A stretch of DNA of 51,266 nucleotides, taken from NCBI GenBank assembly GCA_030447945.1, contig JAUJNV010000015.1:1-51266 (forward strand), in the 5' to 3' direction. Source of the stretch: Fimbriimonas sp. GTDB taxonomy: Bacteria; Armatimonadota; Fimbriimonadia; Fimbriimonadales; Fimbriimonadaceae. The translations under genes were made by a program, and so were the position numbers. Under the pieces are notes generated by a model, which saw only the letters and a program-made list of their open reading frames with translations, did not search any database and was not told the origin of the DNA. Within the stretch, counting starts at the first letter, position 1. The number at the start of each line of letters is the position of its first letter. Positions 27,820-37,483 of the stretch are shown in pieces.

Positions 27820-28712
27820 ATGAGCAGCCCCATCGAGTTGCGTCACCTCCGGTACTTCGTGGCCGTCGCCGAGGAACTCAACTTCGGGCGCGCTGCCGAG
27901 CGCCTCGGCATCGCCCAGCCGCCCTTGAGCCAACAGATCCAAAGGCTCGAGGAGCTTCTCGGCGTCAGGCTCTTCGAACGGAGGCCGCGGGTTCGGCCGA
28001 CCCAGGCTGGAGAAGCGCTCCTCGTACTTGCCCGCCAGTCCCTCGCGAAGTTCGAGCAGGGCTCCGGCGACGTTCGCCGTACCGGACGGGGAGAGGAGGG
28101 CAGCCTGTCGATCGGCTTTGCGGGATCTACGTTGCCGGGGCCGCTTCCGTCCGGACGTATCGAAGCCGGTTTCCGGCGGTGCGGCTCTCCCTGCACGAGA
28201 TGTCGACGGCGGTGCAACTACCGGCGCTGGTCAGCGGCATGATCGAGGTGGGCTTCATGCGGGAGCCTCCTAAGGATGCGACGCTACGGTGCAAGGTACT
28301 CATGCGCGAGCCGTTCGGGGTCGCGCTTCCGCCGCACCACCGCCTGCTGAGCCACACGGAGATCGACATGGGCGACCTTTCCGAAGAGCCGTTCATCCAC
28401 TTCCCCAGGGAGGCGGCGGCTTCCCTTTACGAGCAAGTGATGCGCCTGTGCCGAGAGGCCGGCTTTACGCCCAATGTCACCCTGGAGGCGTCGCAGTGGC
28501 AGTCGATCGTAGGGCTCGTCGAGGCCGGACTCGGGGTGGCGGTGGTGCCGGCGTCCTTTAAGAAAATCAAGTGGGGAGACGTCGAGTATCGGCCGCTGCG
28601 CGATCGGGCGACGCAGACGACCGTCGCGCTCTGCTACCGAAGCGAGACCTTGTCGCCTACCGTGGGCCACTTCGTGCGGCTTGCCAAGGAGATGGTGCGC
28701 CCATCCACCTGA
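27820..28712 (+). CDS. LysR-family transcriptional regulator (one frameshift)
   Basis: The start MSSPIELRHLRYFVAVAEEL at ATG 27820 gives the usual LysR beginning; a GTG 18 bases upstream is in frame. The winged helix-turn-helix reads FGRAAERLGIAQPPLSQQIQ and RLEELLGVRLFERR. After an indel near 28130-28180 the effector-binding domain continues RLSLHEMSTAVQLPALVSGM, EVGFMREPPKDATLRCKVLM and GLVEAGLGVAVVPASF, to ALCYRSETLSPTVGHFV. The length of about 297 codons is normal. It resembles BenM/CatM-type regulators in the effector domain. The inducer is unknown. Confidence 0.88.
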
Positions 28713-30459
28713 TCGTCGATCGACGCCGTGGTGCCGGGGCTTCCTCAAACACGTAGTTGAACCGCCCGTTCGGGGCGGCGTCGCCCTTGTCGATGAAGTC
28801 GAGGATGTCCCCCGACTCTGGTATGCGGTCGATCCACTTGAACTCGAAGCGGAGCGGGCGCGTGGTCACTGTGCCCCCGATGAGCTTGCGGGGGACGATG
28901 AGATGAAGCTCGTTCCCACGCGACTCCCACCGGACCGTGCCGACGCGGGTCCAGCGCCAGCCTCCGGCGTTCCTTTCGACCACGCCGGGGATGCGGTTGA
29001 CGATGAGGTCGTAGCCTTCCCAGCCCGTCCTCGCGTTGCCGTCCGTGTTCAGGAGGAGGGTCATCCAGGTGGGGCCGCCGGGCGCCGTGATCGGGGCGCG
29101 GGTGCGGGCGTAGAAGGCGACGGTCTGGGCGTCGGCGCAGGCCTTGAGGGAGACGAAATCGTGGCGTCCGCCCGCGCTCCGGTACGGCCCGGCGGTGCCG
29201 AAGCCTGCGTGGTCGCGGGGGGCGGCGTCGCCCGCGTCGTCCCGGTGCTCCGGGCGTACGCCTCGCCACTGGCCGAAGCCCGCGCGGAGGCGGATCGTGC
29301 GGCGCGGCGTGGGAGCCGGCGGCGGGGCCATGCCCTTGTATCTCCGGATGTTCGCGACGAGCTGGTAGTAGTAGTTGTCGCCGTGCCCGCCGCGCATCGG
29401 CTCGATGTCGCGGCTGTACTCCTGGTTGTATTGGTCGACGAAGAACGTCTCGCCCTTCGCAAGGCGGCGTCCGAGGAACTCGGTGTCCCCTTCGTTCAGG
29501 AACCGCTGCGCGATCCACTCGTTCCAGCCGGTGACGAACACGAACTCCGGATCCACCTGCCGCGCCCGGCGCCACTGCTCGTCGAAATAGAGCCCGCGCT
29601 CCGGCGCGCGCGTCTCGGGCGGGGGCTGCTTGCCGTTGTGGAAGCTCCGGCCGATGTTCGTGGTCGCGTGCTCGGCGGTGGCGACGCTGATCGCCTCGGG
29701 CTTTTCCGGCGACTCGTGCCAGCCGGGCTTCTGGGGGGTGTGGTCGAGCCACGGCCAGCGGTCCCGGCCGTCGCCGAACCAGCCCCCCGGGTCGGACCAC
29801 GCCCATGACCAGCGGGTCGTGAAGAACCCCTTGACCTCCGGCGAGAGCCCCTGGGGCGGGGTCAGAATCAGCGGCTTGCCCTTCCACCGGAACCAGAGCT
29901 CCGGGTAGAGCCCCTTCGCGTAGAACCGGTCGTAGAGCCCCTGCACAACCTTCGCGCTGGAGGCGTTCGCGAGGAACGCGATCTGCGGCGTCGGGCGTCC
30001 CTGCGCGCGGACCTCCCGCAGGACGCGGCAGATCGTGAGGTAGGTCGCGTCGTAAGTGAACGCGTTGGTGACGTCGAAGAACATCACGTCCACCCCCGCG
30101 TCGGTGAGCATCTGCGCGTGCTTGCGGATCACGAACGCGTCGTCGCTCAGGTAGTAGCCGAGGTGCGGCTCGCCCCACCAGTGGAAGGCGTGAACCGGGC
30201 CGTAGGCGGGATCCGCGGGGTTCTGGAGGAGCAGCTTGGAGATGTCGTAAAGCCCCTGGTTCGGGGCGTTCTGCATCCAGAGAAAGTAGAAGATCCCGAC
30301 GAACTTCCCCTTACGGGGCGATCCCGCCTCGCGGGCCGTAGGCAGGGTGCGCCCAAGGGCGTCGGTGGCGGTCCAGGCATCGCTGCGGCGGTCATGGGCG
30401 CCGGCCCATGTGCTCAGGAAGGCGGCGAGGAGGGCCGTAGCGCGCAGGGCGTACAACAC
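28657..30459 (-). CDS. Secreted GH71/99-like glycoside hydrolase with C-terminal beta domain
   Basis: 600 aa, intact. MLYALRATALLAAFLSTWAG is a signal peptide. Then KFVGIFYFLWMQNAPNQGLY, GPVHAFHWWGEPHLGYYLSD and LTDAGVDVMFFDVTNAFTYD are typical of GH71/GH99-like (beta/alpha)8 enzymes. So are GLYPELWFRWKGKPLILTPP and FVFVTGWNEWIAQRF near the end of the barrel. From about residue 440 a DOMON/carbohydrate-binding-like beta domain follows (TWMTLLLNTDGNARTGWEGY, ending NGRFNYVFEEAP). It overlaps the convergent LysR gene by 56 bases, so the last ~20 codons may be wrong. Exo- or endo-mode and substrate are unknown. Confidence 0.75.
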   Translation of the reverse strand: MLYALRATALLAAFLSTWAGAHDRRSDAWTATDALGRTLPTAREAGSPRKGKFVGIFYFLWMQNAPNQGLYDISKLLLQNPADPAYGPVHAFHWWGEPHLGYYLSDDAFVIRKHAQMLTDAGVDVMFFDVTNAFTYDATYLTICRVLREVRAQGRPTPQIAFLANASSAKVVQGLYDRFYAKGLYPELWFRWKGKPLILTPPQGLSPEVKGFFTTRWSWAWSDPGGWFGDGRDRWPWLDHTPQKPGWHESPEKPEAISVATAEHATTNIGRSFHNGKQPPPETRAPERGLYFDEQWRRARQVDPEFVFVTGWNEWIAQRFLNEGDTEFLGRRLAKGETFFVDQYNQEYSRDIEPMRGGHGDNYYYQLVANIRRYKGMAPPPAPTPRRTIRLRAGFGQWRGVRPEHRDDAGDAAPRDHAGFGTAGPYRSAGGRHDFVSLKACADAQTVAFYARTRAPITAPGGPTWMTLLLNTDGNARTGWEGYDLIVNRIPGVVERNAGGWRWTRVGTVRWESRGNELHLIVPRKLIGGTVTTRPLRFEFKWIDRIPESGDILDFIDKGDAAPNGRFNYVFEEAPAPRRRSTIRWMGAPSPWQAARSGPR

Positions 30460-30474
30460 CGCCTCATGTTAGCC

Positions 30475-30618
30475 CCTGGGAGCGCGCTCGTCCCGAGCGC
30501 ATTCGGAAATGTACTCTCATCTGCTGTGGTTTGTCGGAGAGACTGCCGGATGCCCTCGGGACGAGGGCGCTCCCAGGAAGAGACCGCCGGATGCGCTCGG
30601 GACGAGCGCGGTCCCAGG
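30475..30618. repeat. REP-like element in three copies (one inverted, two direct)
   Basis: Copies at 30475-30506 (inverted), 30546-30577 and 30587-30618 share CCGGATGCGCTCGGGACGAG followed by CGCGCTCCCAGG with a few changes. Each copy holds a palindrome CGCTCG-GGA-CGAGCG. They lie between the divergent glycosidase and threonine synthase starts, an unusual place for REP elements, which prefer 3' ends. Confidence 0.8.
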
Positions 30619-30656
30619 GTCGACGCCCCACCGACGCCCTCGTGCAGACTAAGGCG

Positions 30657-31787
30657 ATGCTGAGCTGTAGCCTCTGTGGCAAGACCTATCCCGCCGACCG
30701 GCTGCAGACCGTCTGCCGGGACGATGGCCGTCCGCTGCTCCTCCAGTACGACCTGGCCCCCGACACCTTGCCCAAGGAGGCGCTGAAGGACCGCGAGCCG
30801 ACGATGTGGCGGTACCGGGAGGTCCTGCCGGCCTGTGAGGCGGTTTCGCTGGGCGAGGGGATGACGCCTTTGCACCACGCGCCCCGGCTCGGGGAGCGGT
30901 GGTACGTGAAGGACGAGGCGGTGAACCCGACCGCGAGCTTTAAGGCGCGCGGGATGAGCACGGGGGTCTCGATGGCGAAGCATCTGGGGGCGACGAAGCT
31001 CGCCGTGCCGAGCGCGGGGAACGCGGGCGGGGCGATGGCCGCCTACGCGGCGAAGGCGGGGCTGGAGGCGCACGTCTTTATGCCGCGCGACACGCCTCGC
31101 GCGTGCGTCGTCGAGGCGGAGGTGCACGGGGCGGACGTGCGGCTCGTGGACGGCCTCATCAACGACTGCGCGGCGGAGATCGGGAAGCTGAGGGACGCGG
31201 AAGGCTGGTTCGACATGAGCACCCTCAAGGAGCCGTACCGGGCCGAGGGGAAGAAGACGATGGGGTACGAGCTGGCGGAGGCGCTGGAGTGGCGGCTCCC
31301 CGACGTCATCCTCTATCCGACCGGCGGCGGGACCGGGCTCGTGGGGATGGCGAAGGCGTTCGACGAGATGGAGCGGCTGGGCTGGATCGGCCCGGAGCGC
31401 CCGCGCATGGTGGCGGTCCAAGCGGTCGGGTGCGCGCCGATCGTCACCGCGTTCGACCGGGGCGAGCGGTTCGCCGAGCTTTTTCCCAACGCCCACACCG
31501 CCGCCTCGGGTCTTCGCGTTCCCCGCGCCGTGGGGGACTTCATCATGCTCGACCTCCTTCGCGCGACCGGCGGCACCGCCCTCACCGTCTCCGACGCCGA
31601 GCTGATCGCCGCCGCGCGAGAGATGGCCGCCCTGACCGGCGTCTTCGCCGCGCCCGAGGGCGGCGCGACCCTGGCGGCGGCGCGGCGGTTGCGTGAGCAA
31701 GGATGGATCCGTGACGAGGAGCTCGTGGTGCTCTTCAACACAGGCTCCGGCGTGAAGTACCTAGAGGCGTTCGAGGCGTACCCTTGA
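30657..31787 (+). CDS. thrC: Threonine synthase
   Basis: 376 aa, intact. It converts O-phosphohomoserine to threonine with pyridoxal phosphate. MLSCSLCGKTYPADRLQTVC is an N-terminal zinc-ribbon-like segment seen in class-II-like threonine synthases. EAVSLGEGMTPLHHAPRLGE follows. VNPTASFKARGMSTGVSMAK carries the PLP lysine (K96). PSAGNAGGAMAAYAAKAG and YPTGGGTGLVGMAKAFDEM are the phosphate-binding loops. APEGGATLAAARRL and LFNTGSGVKYLEAFE close it. I start at ATG 30657; the frame is open upstream through the REP element, which is not coding-like. Cytosolic amino-acid synthesis; it stands alone rather than with hom or thrB. Confidence 0.93.
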   Translation: MLSCSLCGKTYPADRLQTVCRDDGRPLLLQYDLAPDTLPKEALKDREPTMWRYREVLPACEAVSLGEGMTPLHHAPRLGERWYVKDEAVNPTASFKARGMSTGVSMAKHLGATKLAVPSAGNAGGAMAAYAAKAGLEAHVFMPRDTPRACVVEAEVHGADVRLVDGLINDCAAEIGKLRDAEGWFDMSTLKEPYRAEGKKTMGYELAEALEWRLPDVILYPTGGGTGLVGMAKAFDEMERLGWIGPERPRMVAVQAVGCAPIVTAFDRGERFAELFPNAHTAASGLRVPRAVGDFIMLDLLRATGGTALTVSDAELIAAAREMAALTGVFAAPEGGATLAAARRLREQGWIRDEELVVLFNTGSGVKYLEAFEAYP

Positions 31788-31792
31788 TATCC

Positions 31793-31828
31793 TTTGGGAG
31801 TGCGGCGACCTGTCGCCGCACTCCCAAA
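31793..31828. terminator. 36-nt perfect hairpin between convergent genes
   Basis: TTTGGGAGTGCGGCGA and its exact complement TCGCCGCACTCCCAAA enclose a 4-nt loop (16-bp stem). It begins six bases after the thrC stop and ends seven bases before the end of the convergent GGDEF gene. It lacks a T-tract on either side beyond its own ends, so it may be a REP-type element used as a bidirectional terminator. Near-identical sequence (TTGGGAGTGCG) occurs at about 51170. Confidence 0.75.
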
Positions 31829-31835
31829 AAGGGAG

Positions 31836-33456
31836 CTACGCGGCGGCTTGCGCGACGCTGTCGCCGCTGTGGCAGACTTTGTTGCGGCCGGTTTGCTTCG
31901 CGCGGTACAGCGCGGCGTCCGAGGTGTCCACTAGGCCGGCGGAGTCGGTGCCGTGGTCGGCCGTCGCGACGCCGAGGCTGGCGGTGATCGGGCGCAGATG
32001 CCACTCGTTGAGCTCGATCGCCTGGCGGACGCGCTCGGCGACGATCAGGGCGCCCTCGGGCGGGGTGTCCGGCAGGATGACGACGAACTCCTCGCCGCCG
32101 TAGCGGGCCACGAAGTCCGTCGGGCGCACCGTGTACATCAGCACGGACGCGACCTCGCGGAATTCCGCGTCGCCCGCCGGGTGGCCGTACGTGTCGTTGA
32201 ACACTTGAAGTGGTCCACGTCCAGCAGGATGAGCGACGTTGTCGTGCCCCTCGCGCCGCGCCGATCCGAGAGCTCCTTCTCCAGCCGCTCGCCGAAGGCG
32301 CGGCGGTTGAAGACGCCGTGAGGCCATCGGTAAGGGCGGCCGCTCCAGGCGGCCGTTCGCCTCTTCGAGCTGCTGGCGTTGCAGAGCGGGCGGTGACGTC
32401 TTGGACCTGCAGGATCAGACTGCATCGGGTTGCCGTGGAAGTCCCGCACGAGCGTGACGCCGAGGATGGTGTAGACGATCCGCCCGTCGTTGCGGAAGAA
32501 CCGCTTCGACACGGCGTAGGTGTCGATCTTGCCCTGATCCAGCTTCTCGACAAGCTCCTTGTCGGCTTCGAGAGTCCTCCGGATGCGTCCGGTCGATCAG
32601 GCCTTCGGCGAGGAGGTCTTCCTCGCGGGCCGGCATCTGCGCAGCGAGCGGTTCACCCGCTGCCATGTCCCGTCGGGACCGACGAGGGCGATACCGGTGG
32701 GAGCTTCTCCGAGCCGCCGGAAGCGAGCCTCGCTTTGGCGGGCGGCTTCGTTCCTCTCCTCCAGCTTCATGTGCGAGGCCTCGAGCTCCGCCGCCGTCTC
32801 GCGCAGGGCGTCGATCGACGGGCGGAAGGCAAACATGCCGACCACTACGATCATGCCGAGCGTGCCCGCGCCGAGGCGATCTGGAACCATTGCACCTGGG
32901 TGTGCTTCCCCTCGCTTTCCTTGGCGTAGGCCTCGGCGATGGGCTCCATCTTCGTGTTGTAGGTGTACGACTGGTTGAGGAGGAGCTTGAGGAGCTTCGC
33001 GCCTTTTGTCTCCTCGCCCTTCGCCAGGCCCTAGTCTCGAACTTCCGGATGGTGTCCACATACGCGGTGAACGTGGGTCCCACGGATTTGAACTTTTTCG
33101 CCATCCCCTTCCGAGGGCTTGCCTCTCAGGCCAAGGAAGACGCTGCCCTTCATCAGCCCGTTCTGCGACCTTTCGAACCGCCCGAACGCCTCGCGAAATC
33201 GCGCAGTTGGTTGTTGCGCTCGCGCGGCTTTGGGCTTCGGACGCGCGGAACGCGCTCTTCGCGATCGCCTGGCTCAGCGCGTGCTGGCGGGCGGCGCGGT
33301 TGACCACGATTCCGTCGCTGCGGACGCGGCGAACGGCCAGTTCCACGCCGACCTGCTGCCCGATGCTCAGGACAGCGATCAGGACCAGGGCGGTGACGTA
33401 CACCTTGCGCAGTCGCGGAATGCCCAGACGTCGCGCGTATGGGTGTCGATGCTCAC
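31836..33456 (-). CDS. Diguanylate cyclase: PilJ-type sensor, PAS, GGDEF (frameshifted)
   Basis: Start GTG 33456 is tentative. A membrane segment VYVTALVLIAVLSIGQQVGV is followed by DGIVVNRAARQHALSQAIAK, which resembles the PilJ/NarX-type four-helix sensor. A second membrane segment (LGAGTLGMIVVVGMFAF) leads to a PAS domain (FRRLGEAPTGIALVGPDGTW) and GGDEF. In the GGDEF domain LILLDVDHFK, FNDTYGHPAGDAEFREV and RYGGEEFVVILPDTPPEGAL are clear. RPTD five residues before GGEEF is the product-inhibition I-site (RxxD). It should make cyclic di-GMP under feedback control. About 540 codons with several frame changes. It follows the second GGDEF gene with 100 bases between. Confidence 0.85.
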
Positions 33457-33492
33457 TCTCTCGTGGCGCCGACCTCGCGCGCCTCCTAAAGG

Positions 33493-33516
33493 TTATCGGC
33501 AGGTTTGGGCCAAACG
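33493..33516 (-). promoter_or_regulatory. CCGATA leader element, copy E
   Basis: On the minus strand GTTTG-GCC-CAAAC forms a small hairpin directly followed by CTGCCGATAA, then TTTAGGAGG. It lies before the downstream GGDEF gene. Confidence 0.6.
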
Positions 33517-33555
33517 AACAGTGGGGCTTGGTGTGGACAACGGAACGCCTCGACG

Positions 33556-35127
33556 TCAACCCGCCACCCGGTTTCGGCCGCCCTGCTTCGCCCGATACAG
33601 GGCCGCGTCGGCCGTCGAGCATGGTCGCCATCGTCTCGCCTCGTCGGAAGGTGGCGATGCCGACGCTGATCGTGACGGGGCGGTGAGGCCAGGAAGCCTC
33701 TTCGACCGCCTGGCGCACCCGCTCCGCCGCGACGAGAGCTCCGTCCGCCGATGTCTTGGGCAAGACGACCGCGAACTCCTCGCCGCCGTAGCGGGCGCCG
33801 AGTCGGACGGACGCATCGTGCGGGCAACGATCTCCCCACCCGCTTGAGCGCGAAGTCTCCCGCGAGGTGGCCAAAGGCGTCGTTGTAGATCTTGAAGCGG
33901 TCCACGTCGAGCAGGAGAAGGGGAGTCTCGCCTTCGTCCTCCGAGGAGCGATCTCCAGCCGCGCGTCCAGCGCCACGGCGCGATGGAGGCCGGTGAGGGC
34001 GTCCGTCGCCGCGAGCGTCTCCAGCCGCGCGTTCGCTTCCTCAAAGCTGGTGGCTCGTCTGCTGGATGCGCTTGATCTGCCGCGCGATCTCCTGCTCTTG
34101 GAGGACGCTGGAAGTCACGTCTTGGATCTGCTTGACGAACTGCCTGGCTGCCCCTCCCCCATCCTTGATGAGGGTTACGGAGAGGCGGGCGTGCACCACC
34201 TCGCCGTCCTTATGGTGCAGTCTCTCCGGCAAGGTGAAGCTCTCGATCTCGCCCCGGAGCAACCTCGCCATCTGCTGCTCCATATGCCGGTCGAAGTCGT
34301 GGTGGTGAGGTCGGCGAGATTCGTCGCGAGCATCTCCTCTTCCGTCCAGCCGAGTATCGCGCACGCCGCGCGGTTCACGCAACGTCCTTCCGCGGGGATC
34401 GATCAAGACCATGCCGATAGGAGCGTGCTCGAAGGCGCCGCGGAAGCGCTCTTCGCTCTCCCGTACCGCTCCGCCGCCGCCCGCCTCTCGGTGACGTCGA
34501 CCATGCTCCCGACGATCTGATGCACCTGGCCGTCGGGCCCGCGCCGCAAGGCGCTCAGCGCGGCACCGTGCATCCATCGCCAAGAGCCGTCGGCGTGGCG
34601 CAGACATTTCCCACTCCACCACGGCATCGTCGGGCAAAAGCCAGCGAATAGCTCGCTCGCGTGGCGTCGGTAGGTCGCCTCCAGGTCGTCCGGGTGGACG
34701 ATCCTTCCGGCCAGGCTCGTGCCCATCGCTTCCACCTCCTCAGGGCTGTACCCGAGGTAGTTGGCGATGTCGCCGTTGCTGGTGACGATGTGCCTCTCGG
34801 CAGGTCGTACGTAGTGCAGGTTCGAGCTGATTTTGGCGAGCTTTCGCGCAAACGCTTCGCTTTCGGCGAGCCTCGCCTGCGACGTTTGAGCCTCGGTCAA
34901 TGCGCCGGCAGGCGCGCTAAAGCGGGTTGAAAGGCGAAGCGCCGCAGGACCAGCGCCAACAGGGTAACCAGCGCCCGGGGTCAGCAAGAACAACGTGTGG
35001 CCCTCGCGGTGCATCCCGAATACCATCCTTCCGGTGCTGACCAGAGCCGCTGCCCCCAGCGCCAAGAGGCACACGCGGCGTAGCCTCACGGCCTCCTTTG
35101 GCTCGCGGTATCGGTTGTGTGAGTCAT
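33556..35127 (-). CDS. Diguanylate cyclase: membrane segment, two PAS domains, GGDEF (frameshifted)
   Basis: ATG 35127 (MTHTTDTASQRR) directly follows leader copy D, but needs one indel to enter the main frame. In-frame alternatives are GTG 35089 with AAGGAGG and ATG 35164. The N-terminal hydrophobic part is RLRRVCLLALGAAALVST. PAS 1 is IVTSNGDIANYLGYSPEEVE with VHPDDLEATYRRHASELF. PAS 2 is FRGAFEHAPIGMVLIDPRGR with ESFTLPERLHHKDGEVVHAR. GGDEF has RYGGEEFAVVLPKTSADGAL preceded by RPSD (I-site), and ADAALYRAKQGGRNRVAG at the end. It should synthesise cyclic di-GMP in response to an unknown signal. A tandem partner lies downstream. Confidence 0.85.
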
Positions 35128-35155
35128 GATCGGCAGGCTCCCTAAAGAGCCCCTC
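35125..35155 (-). promoter_or_regulatory. CCGATA leader element, copy D
   Basis: GGCTC-TTTAGG-GAGCC hairpin followed at once by TGCCGATC and the ATG at 35127 on the minus strand. The start codon abuts the element. Confidence 0.6.
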
Positions 35156-35205
35156 GCTGCTCATGTCGTCGTTTTAATGGATCTAGCTCACATCCAACGG
35201 TACTG

Positions 35206-35242
35206 CCCTCGCAAAGGTGCGGTGGTTACCCGCAAGCGAGGG
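35206..35242. other. Two-tier hairpin between divergent genes
   Basis: CCCTCGC / GCGAGGG form an outer 7-bp stem and TGCGG / CCGCA an inner 5-bp stem. It is located between the divergent GGDEF and NTPase genes; it could be an RNA structure or an operator. Confidence 0.45.
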
Positions 35243-35270
35243 ATGTTCCTTACCGATCGAGAGGTCCTGA

Positions 35271-37319
35271 GTGCGGAATTGCGCCGCCGTCGTACAATTA
35301 GGGAGGTGTCCGCCAGCTTCACGAATACTCCCGGGCAGAGCCCTCCGCGCCTTTGTCGGTCGCAACGAGGAAGGCTCTTTTCGACTCGGCTCTCCTTGCC
35401 CCGCAACTTCCTTTTCTCGTGCTGGGCGTCTTCGGACCGGGCGGCGTGGGCAAGTCCGCGCTGCTGCGCGAGTTCGAGGCGATCTGCCGGGATCGAGCAT
35501 CTTGCCGCACGCTGAACGTGCGGAGCGTCAACCGACTCCGGACGACTTCTTAGCCGCGCTGTGTGCGACGACGGCGTGCGAGAACCGGAGGACGCCGTCG
35601 CTTCGCTGGCCACGGGTCGGCGCACGGTGCTCCTCGTGGACACCTTCGAGGCGATCGAGCCGCTCGAAGGGTGGCTGCGCGAGGTGTTTCTGCCCCGGCT
35701 GCCCGCGGACGTGCTCGTCGTATTCTCGAGGCGGCGGCGCCCTCCGCCGCGTGGCGCTCGGACGAGGCCCGCCAGGGGCTGTTTCGCCCCTGCCCCTCCG
35801 CAACCTGGAGGCGGACGCTCGCACCTATTTGGAGGCGCGGGCGGTGCCCCGAGGTTCACGCCCGGGCGCTGGAGCTCACGCACGGCCATCCCCTGGCCCT
35901 CTCTCTGGTGGCCGAGAACTACGCCCAAAGCGGAGGCCTCGCGCTCGATCCGGAAACTCCGCCCGACGTTGTGGCGCTGCTCTTAGAGCGATTCCTGGAC
36001 GGAGTGGTGGAACCGGTGCAACGCCAGGCCCTAGAGATCTGTGCGCTGATTCGTGTCGACGGAGGCGCTGCTGGCGGAAGTGATCGACTCCCGGCGCGCG
36101 CCGGCGCTGTTCGAGTGGCTGCGCTCGCTCTCGTTTATTGAGACCTTGCGGGGAGGGCTCGTGCCGCACGACTTGGCGCGCGACGCGATTGCGCTGGACC
36201 TGCGCTGGAGGAACTCCGACCGATACTCCGACCTGCACCATCGCCTCCGCGCCTCGGCAAAGCGGTGGAGGAGGTGCTCTTATCTTCCTGCACCGCGACA
36301 GCCCGCTGGTTCGCCCGTTCTTCCTTGGCACCCCGACGCGGGCGCCTTCTCCGCGCAAGACCTGCCGGAGATCCTGCGCATCGTCGAGCGGCACGAGGGG
36401 GCCGAGTCGGCGGAACTGGCCCGGTTCGTTCTGGTTCGAGAGCCGCCCCGGATCGTTCCTCGTGCTGCGCGAGTCCTCCCTGCGGGGCGGCCTCCGGGGG
36501 CTGCTCGCGCGGTTGGAGATGGCGAGGACTCACGACGAGATCGTGAAGGATCCGGCCCTCGCCGCCGCCTGGGCGTATCTGGACAAGACGGCTCCGCTCC
36601 GGGAGGGCAGGCGAGGGCTCTACTTCCGGTTTTGGGATAGGCCGACGAGGAGTACCAGTCGGTCAGCCCCACAGCCAGCCTGCTGTTCGTCGCCCTCGTG
36701 GGGCACTATTTTACGCAGCCGGGCCTCGCCGTCAGCTTCATCCCCAACGCGGACCCCGCCTTTTGGTCGCCCATGTACGCCTACGCCATGACCCCGCGTC
36801 TCCCGGAGGCGGACTTTACGGTGGGGGACCGGAGCTACGGCGTCTACGGCAGCGACTGGCGCGCCTGCCCTCTGGATCAATGGCTGGACCGGCTCGCGGA
36901 GCAGAGGTGCCCCTCAAGGAAGCTGAAGCGACCCGTGCCAGAGGCGCTGGTGCTGTCTCGCTCGGAGTTCGAGGCGAGCGTGGCGGACGCGCTGAAAAGT
37001 TCTCGAACCCGACCCCGGCTCGCCCAGAGCTGTCTCCACTCCCGCTTCTGCAGTGCTCGACCGGTTCGAGGCGAGGCGGATGCCCGCGACCGCGTCAGGT
37101 CGCTCAGAAAACGTTGCGCGAGGCGGCGACGAGCCTCAGCGAAAATCCCAAAGACGACCGTCTCTACAAAGCGCTCGAAGCGTGCTACCTCCGTCCCCAG
37201 CGCTCCCAGAGCAGGCCGCCGAGATGCTGGACGTGTCCATCGCGACCTTCCGCCGCCACGTGAAGGGCGCGTCGTCACGGAGCTGCTCTGGCGCAGGAGA
37301 CGCGGCTGAAAAGTGTTGA
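35271..37319 (+). CDS. Signalling NTPase (STAND-like) with C-terminal winged-helix/HTH region (frameshifted)
   Basis: Start uncertain; GTG 35271 is in frame with FVGRNEE. The P-loop is VFGPGGVGKSALLREFEAIC. RRTVLLVDTFEAIEPLEGWL has the Walker-B-like LLVD, followed by LTHGHPLALSLVAENYA (GxP motif of STAND NTPases) and LFEWLRSLSFIETLRGGLVP with HDLARD. The middle resembles acetyltransferase-like sensor sequence (VGHYFTQPGLAVSFI; FWSPMYAYAMTPRLPEADF). The end is ENPKDDRLYKALEACYLRP, then EQAAEMLDVSIATFRRHVKG, a helix-turn-helix of a family with conserved QEQAAELL-LPFSTYRRHL. Many indels. Probably a transcription-linked signal NTPase. Confidence 0.65.
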
Positions 37320-37356
37320 GTGTCGAGGCCGGAGCCGTCTCCCTCAACACTCTCCT

Positions 37357-37417
37357 CCGGAACCCCCTCGCCTTTTGCTCCGGCAAAGGGAGAGGGGGCA
37401 GGGGGTGAGGGTTCCGG
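37357..37417 (-). repeat. REP-like palindrome, copy 1 (left of the IS110 transposase)
   Basis: CCGGAACCC and GGGTTCCGG close the element, with CTTTTGCTCCGGCAAAGGGA inside. It is inverted relative to the copy at 38550-38607. Confidence 0.75.
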
Positions 37418-37483
37418 GCAGTAGCTGCTGACCCAGCCTGGAACCAGACCTTCCGGAGCTTCACGCAAAGACGCTATGGTTTG

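Noticed and set aside
28681..29808. Plus-strand open frame opposite the GH71/99-like gene
   Set aside because: Shadow of the intact 600-aa minus-strand gene that has a signal peptide and barrel motifs.
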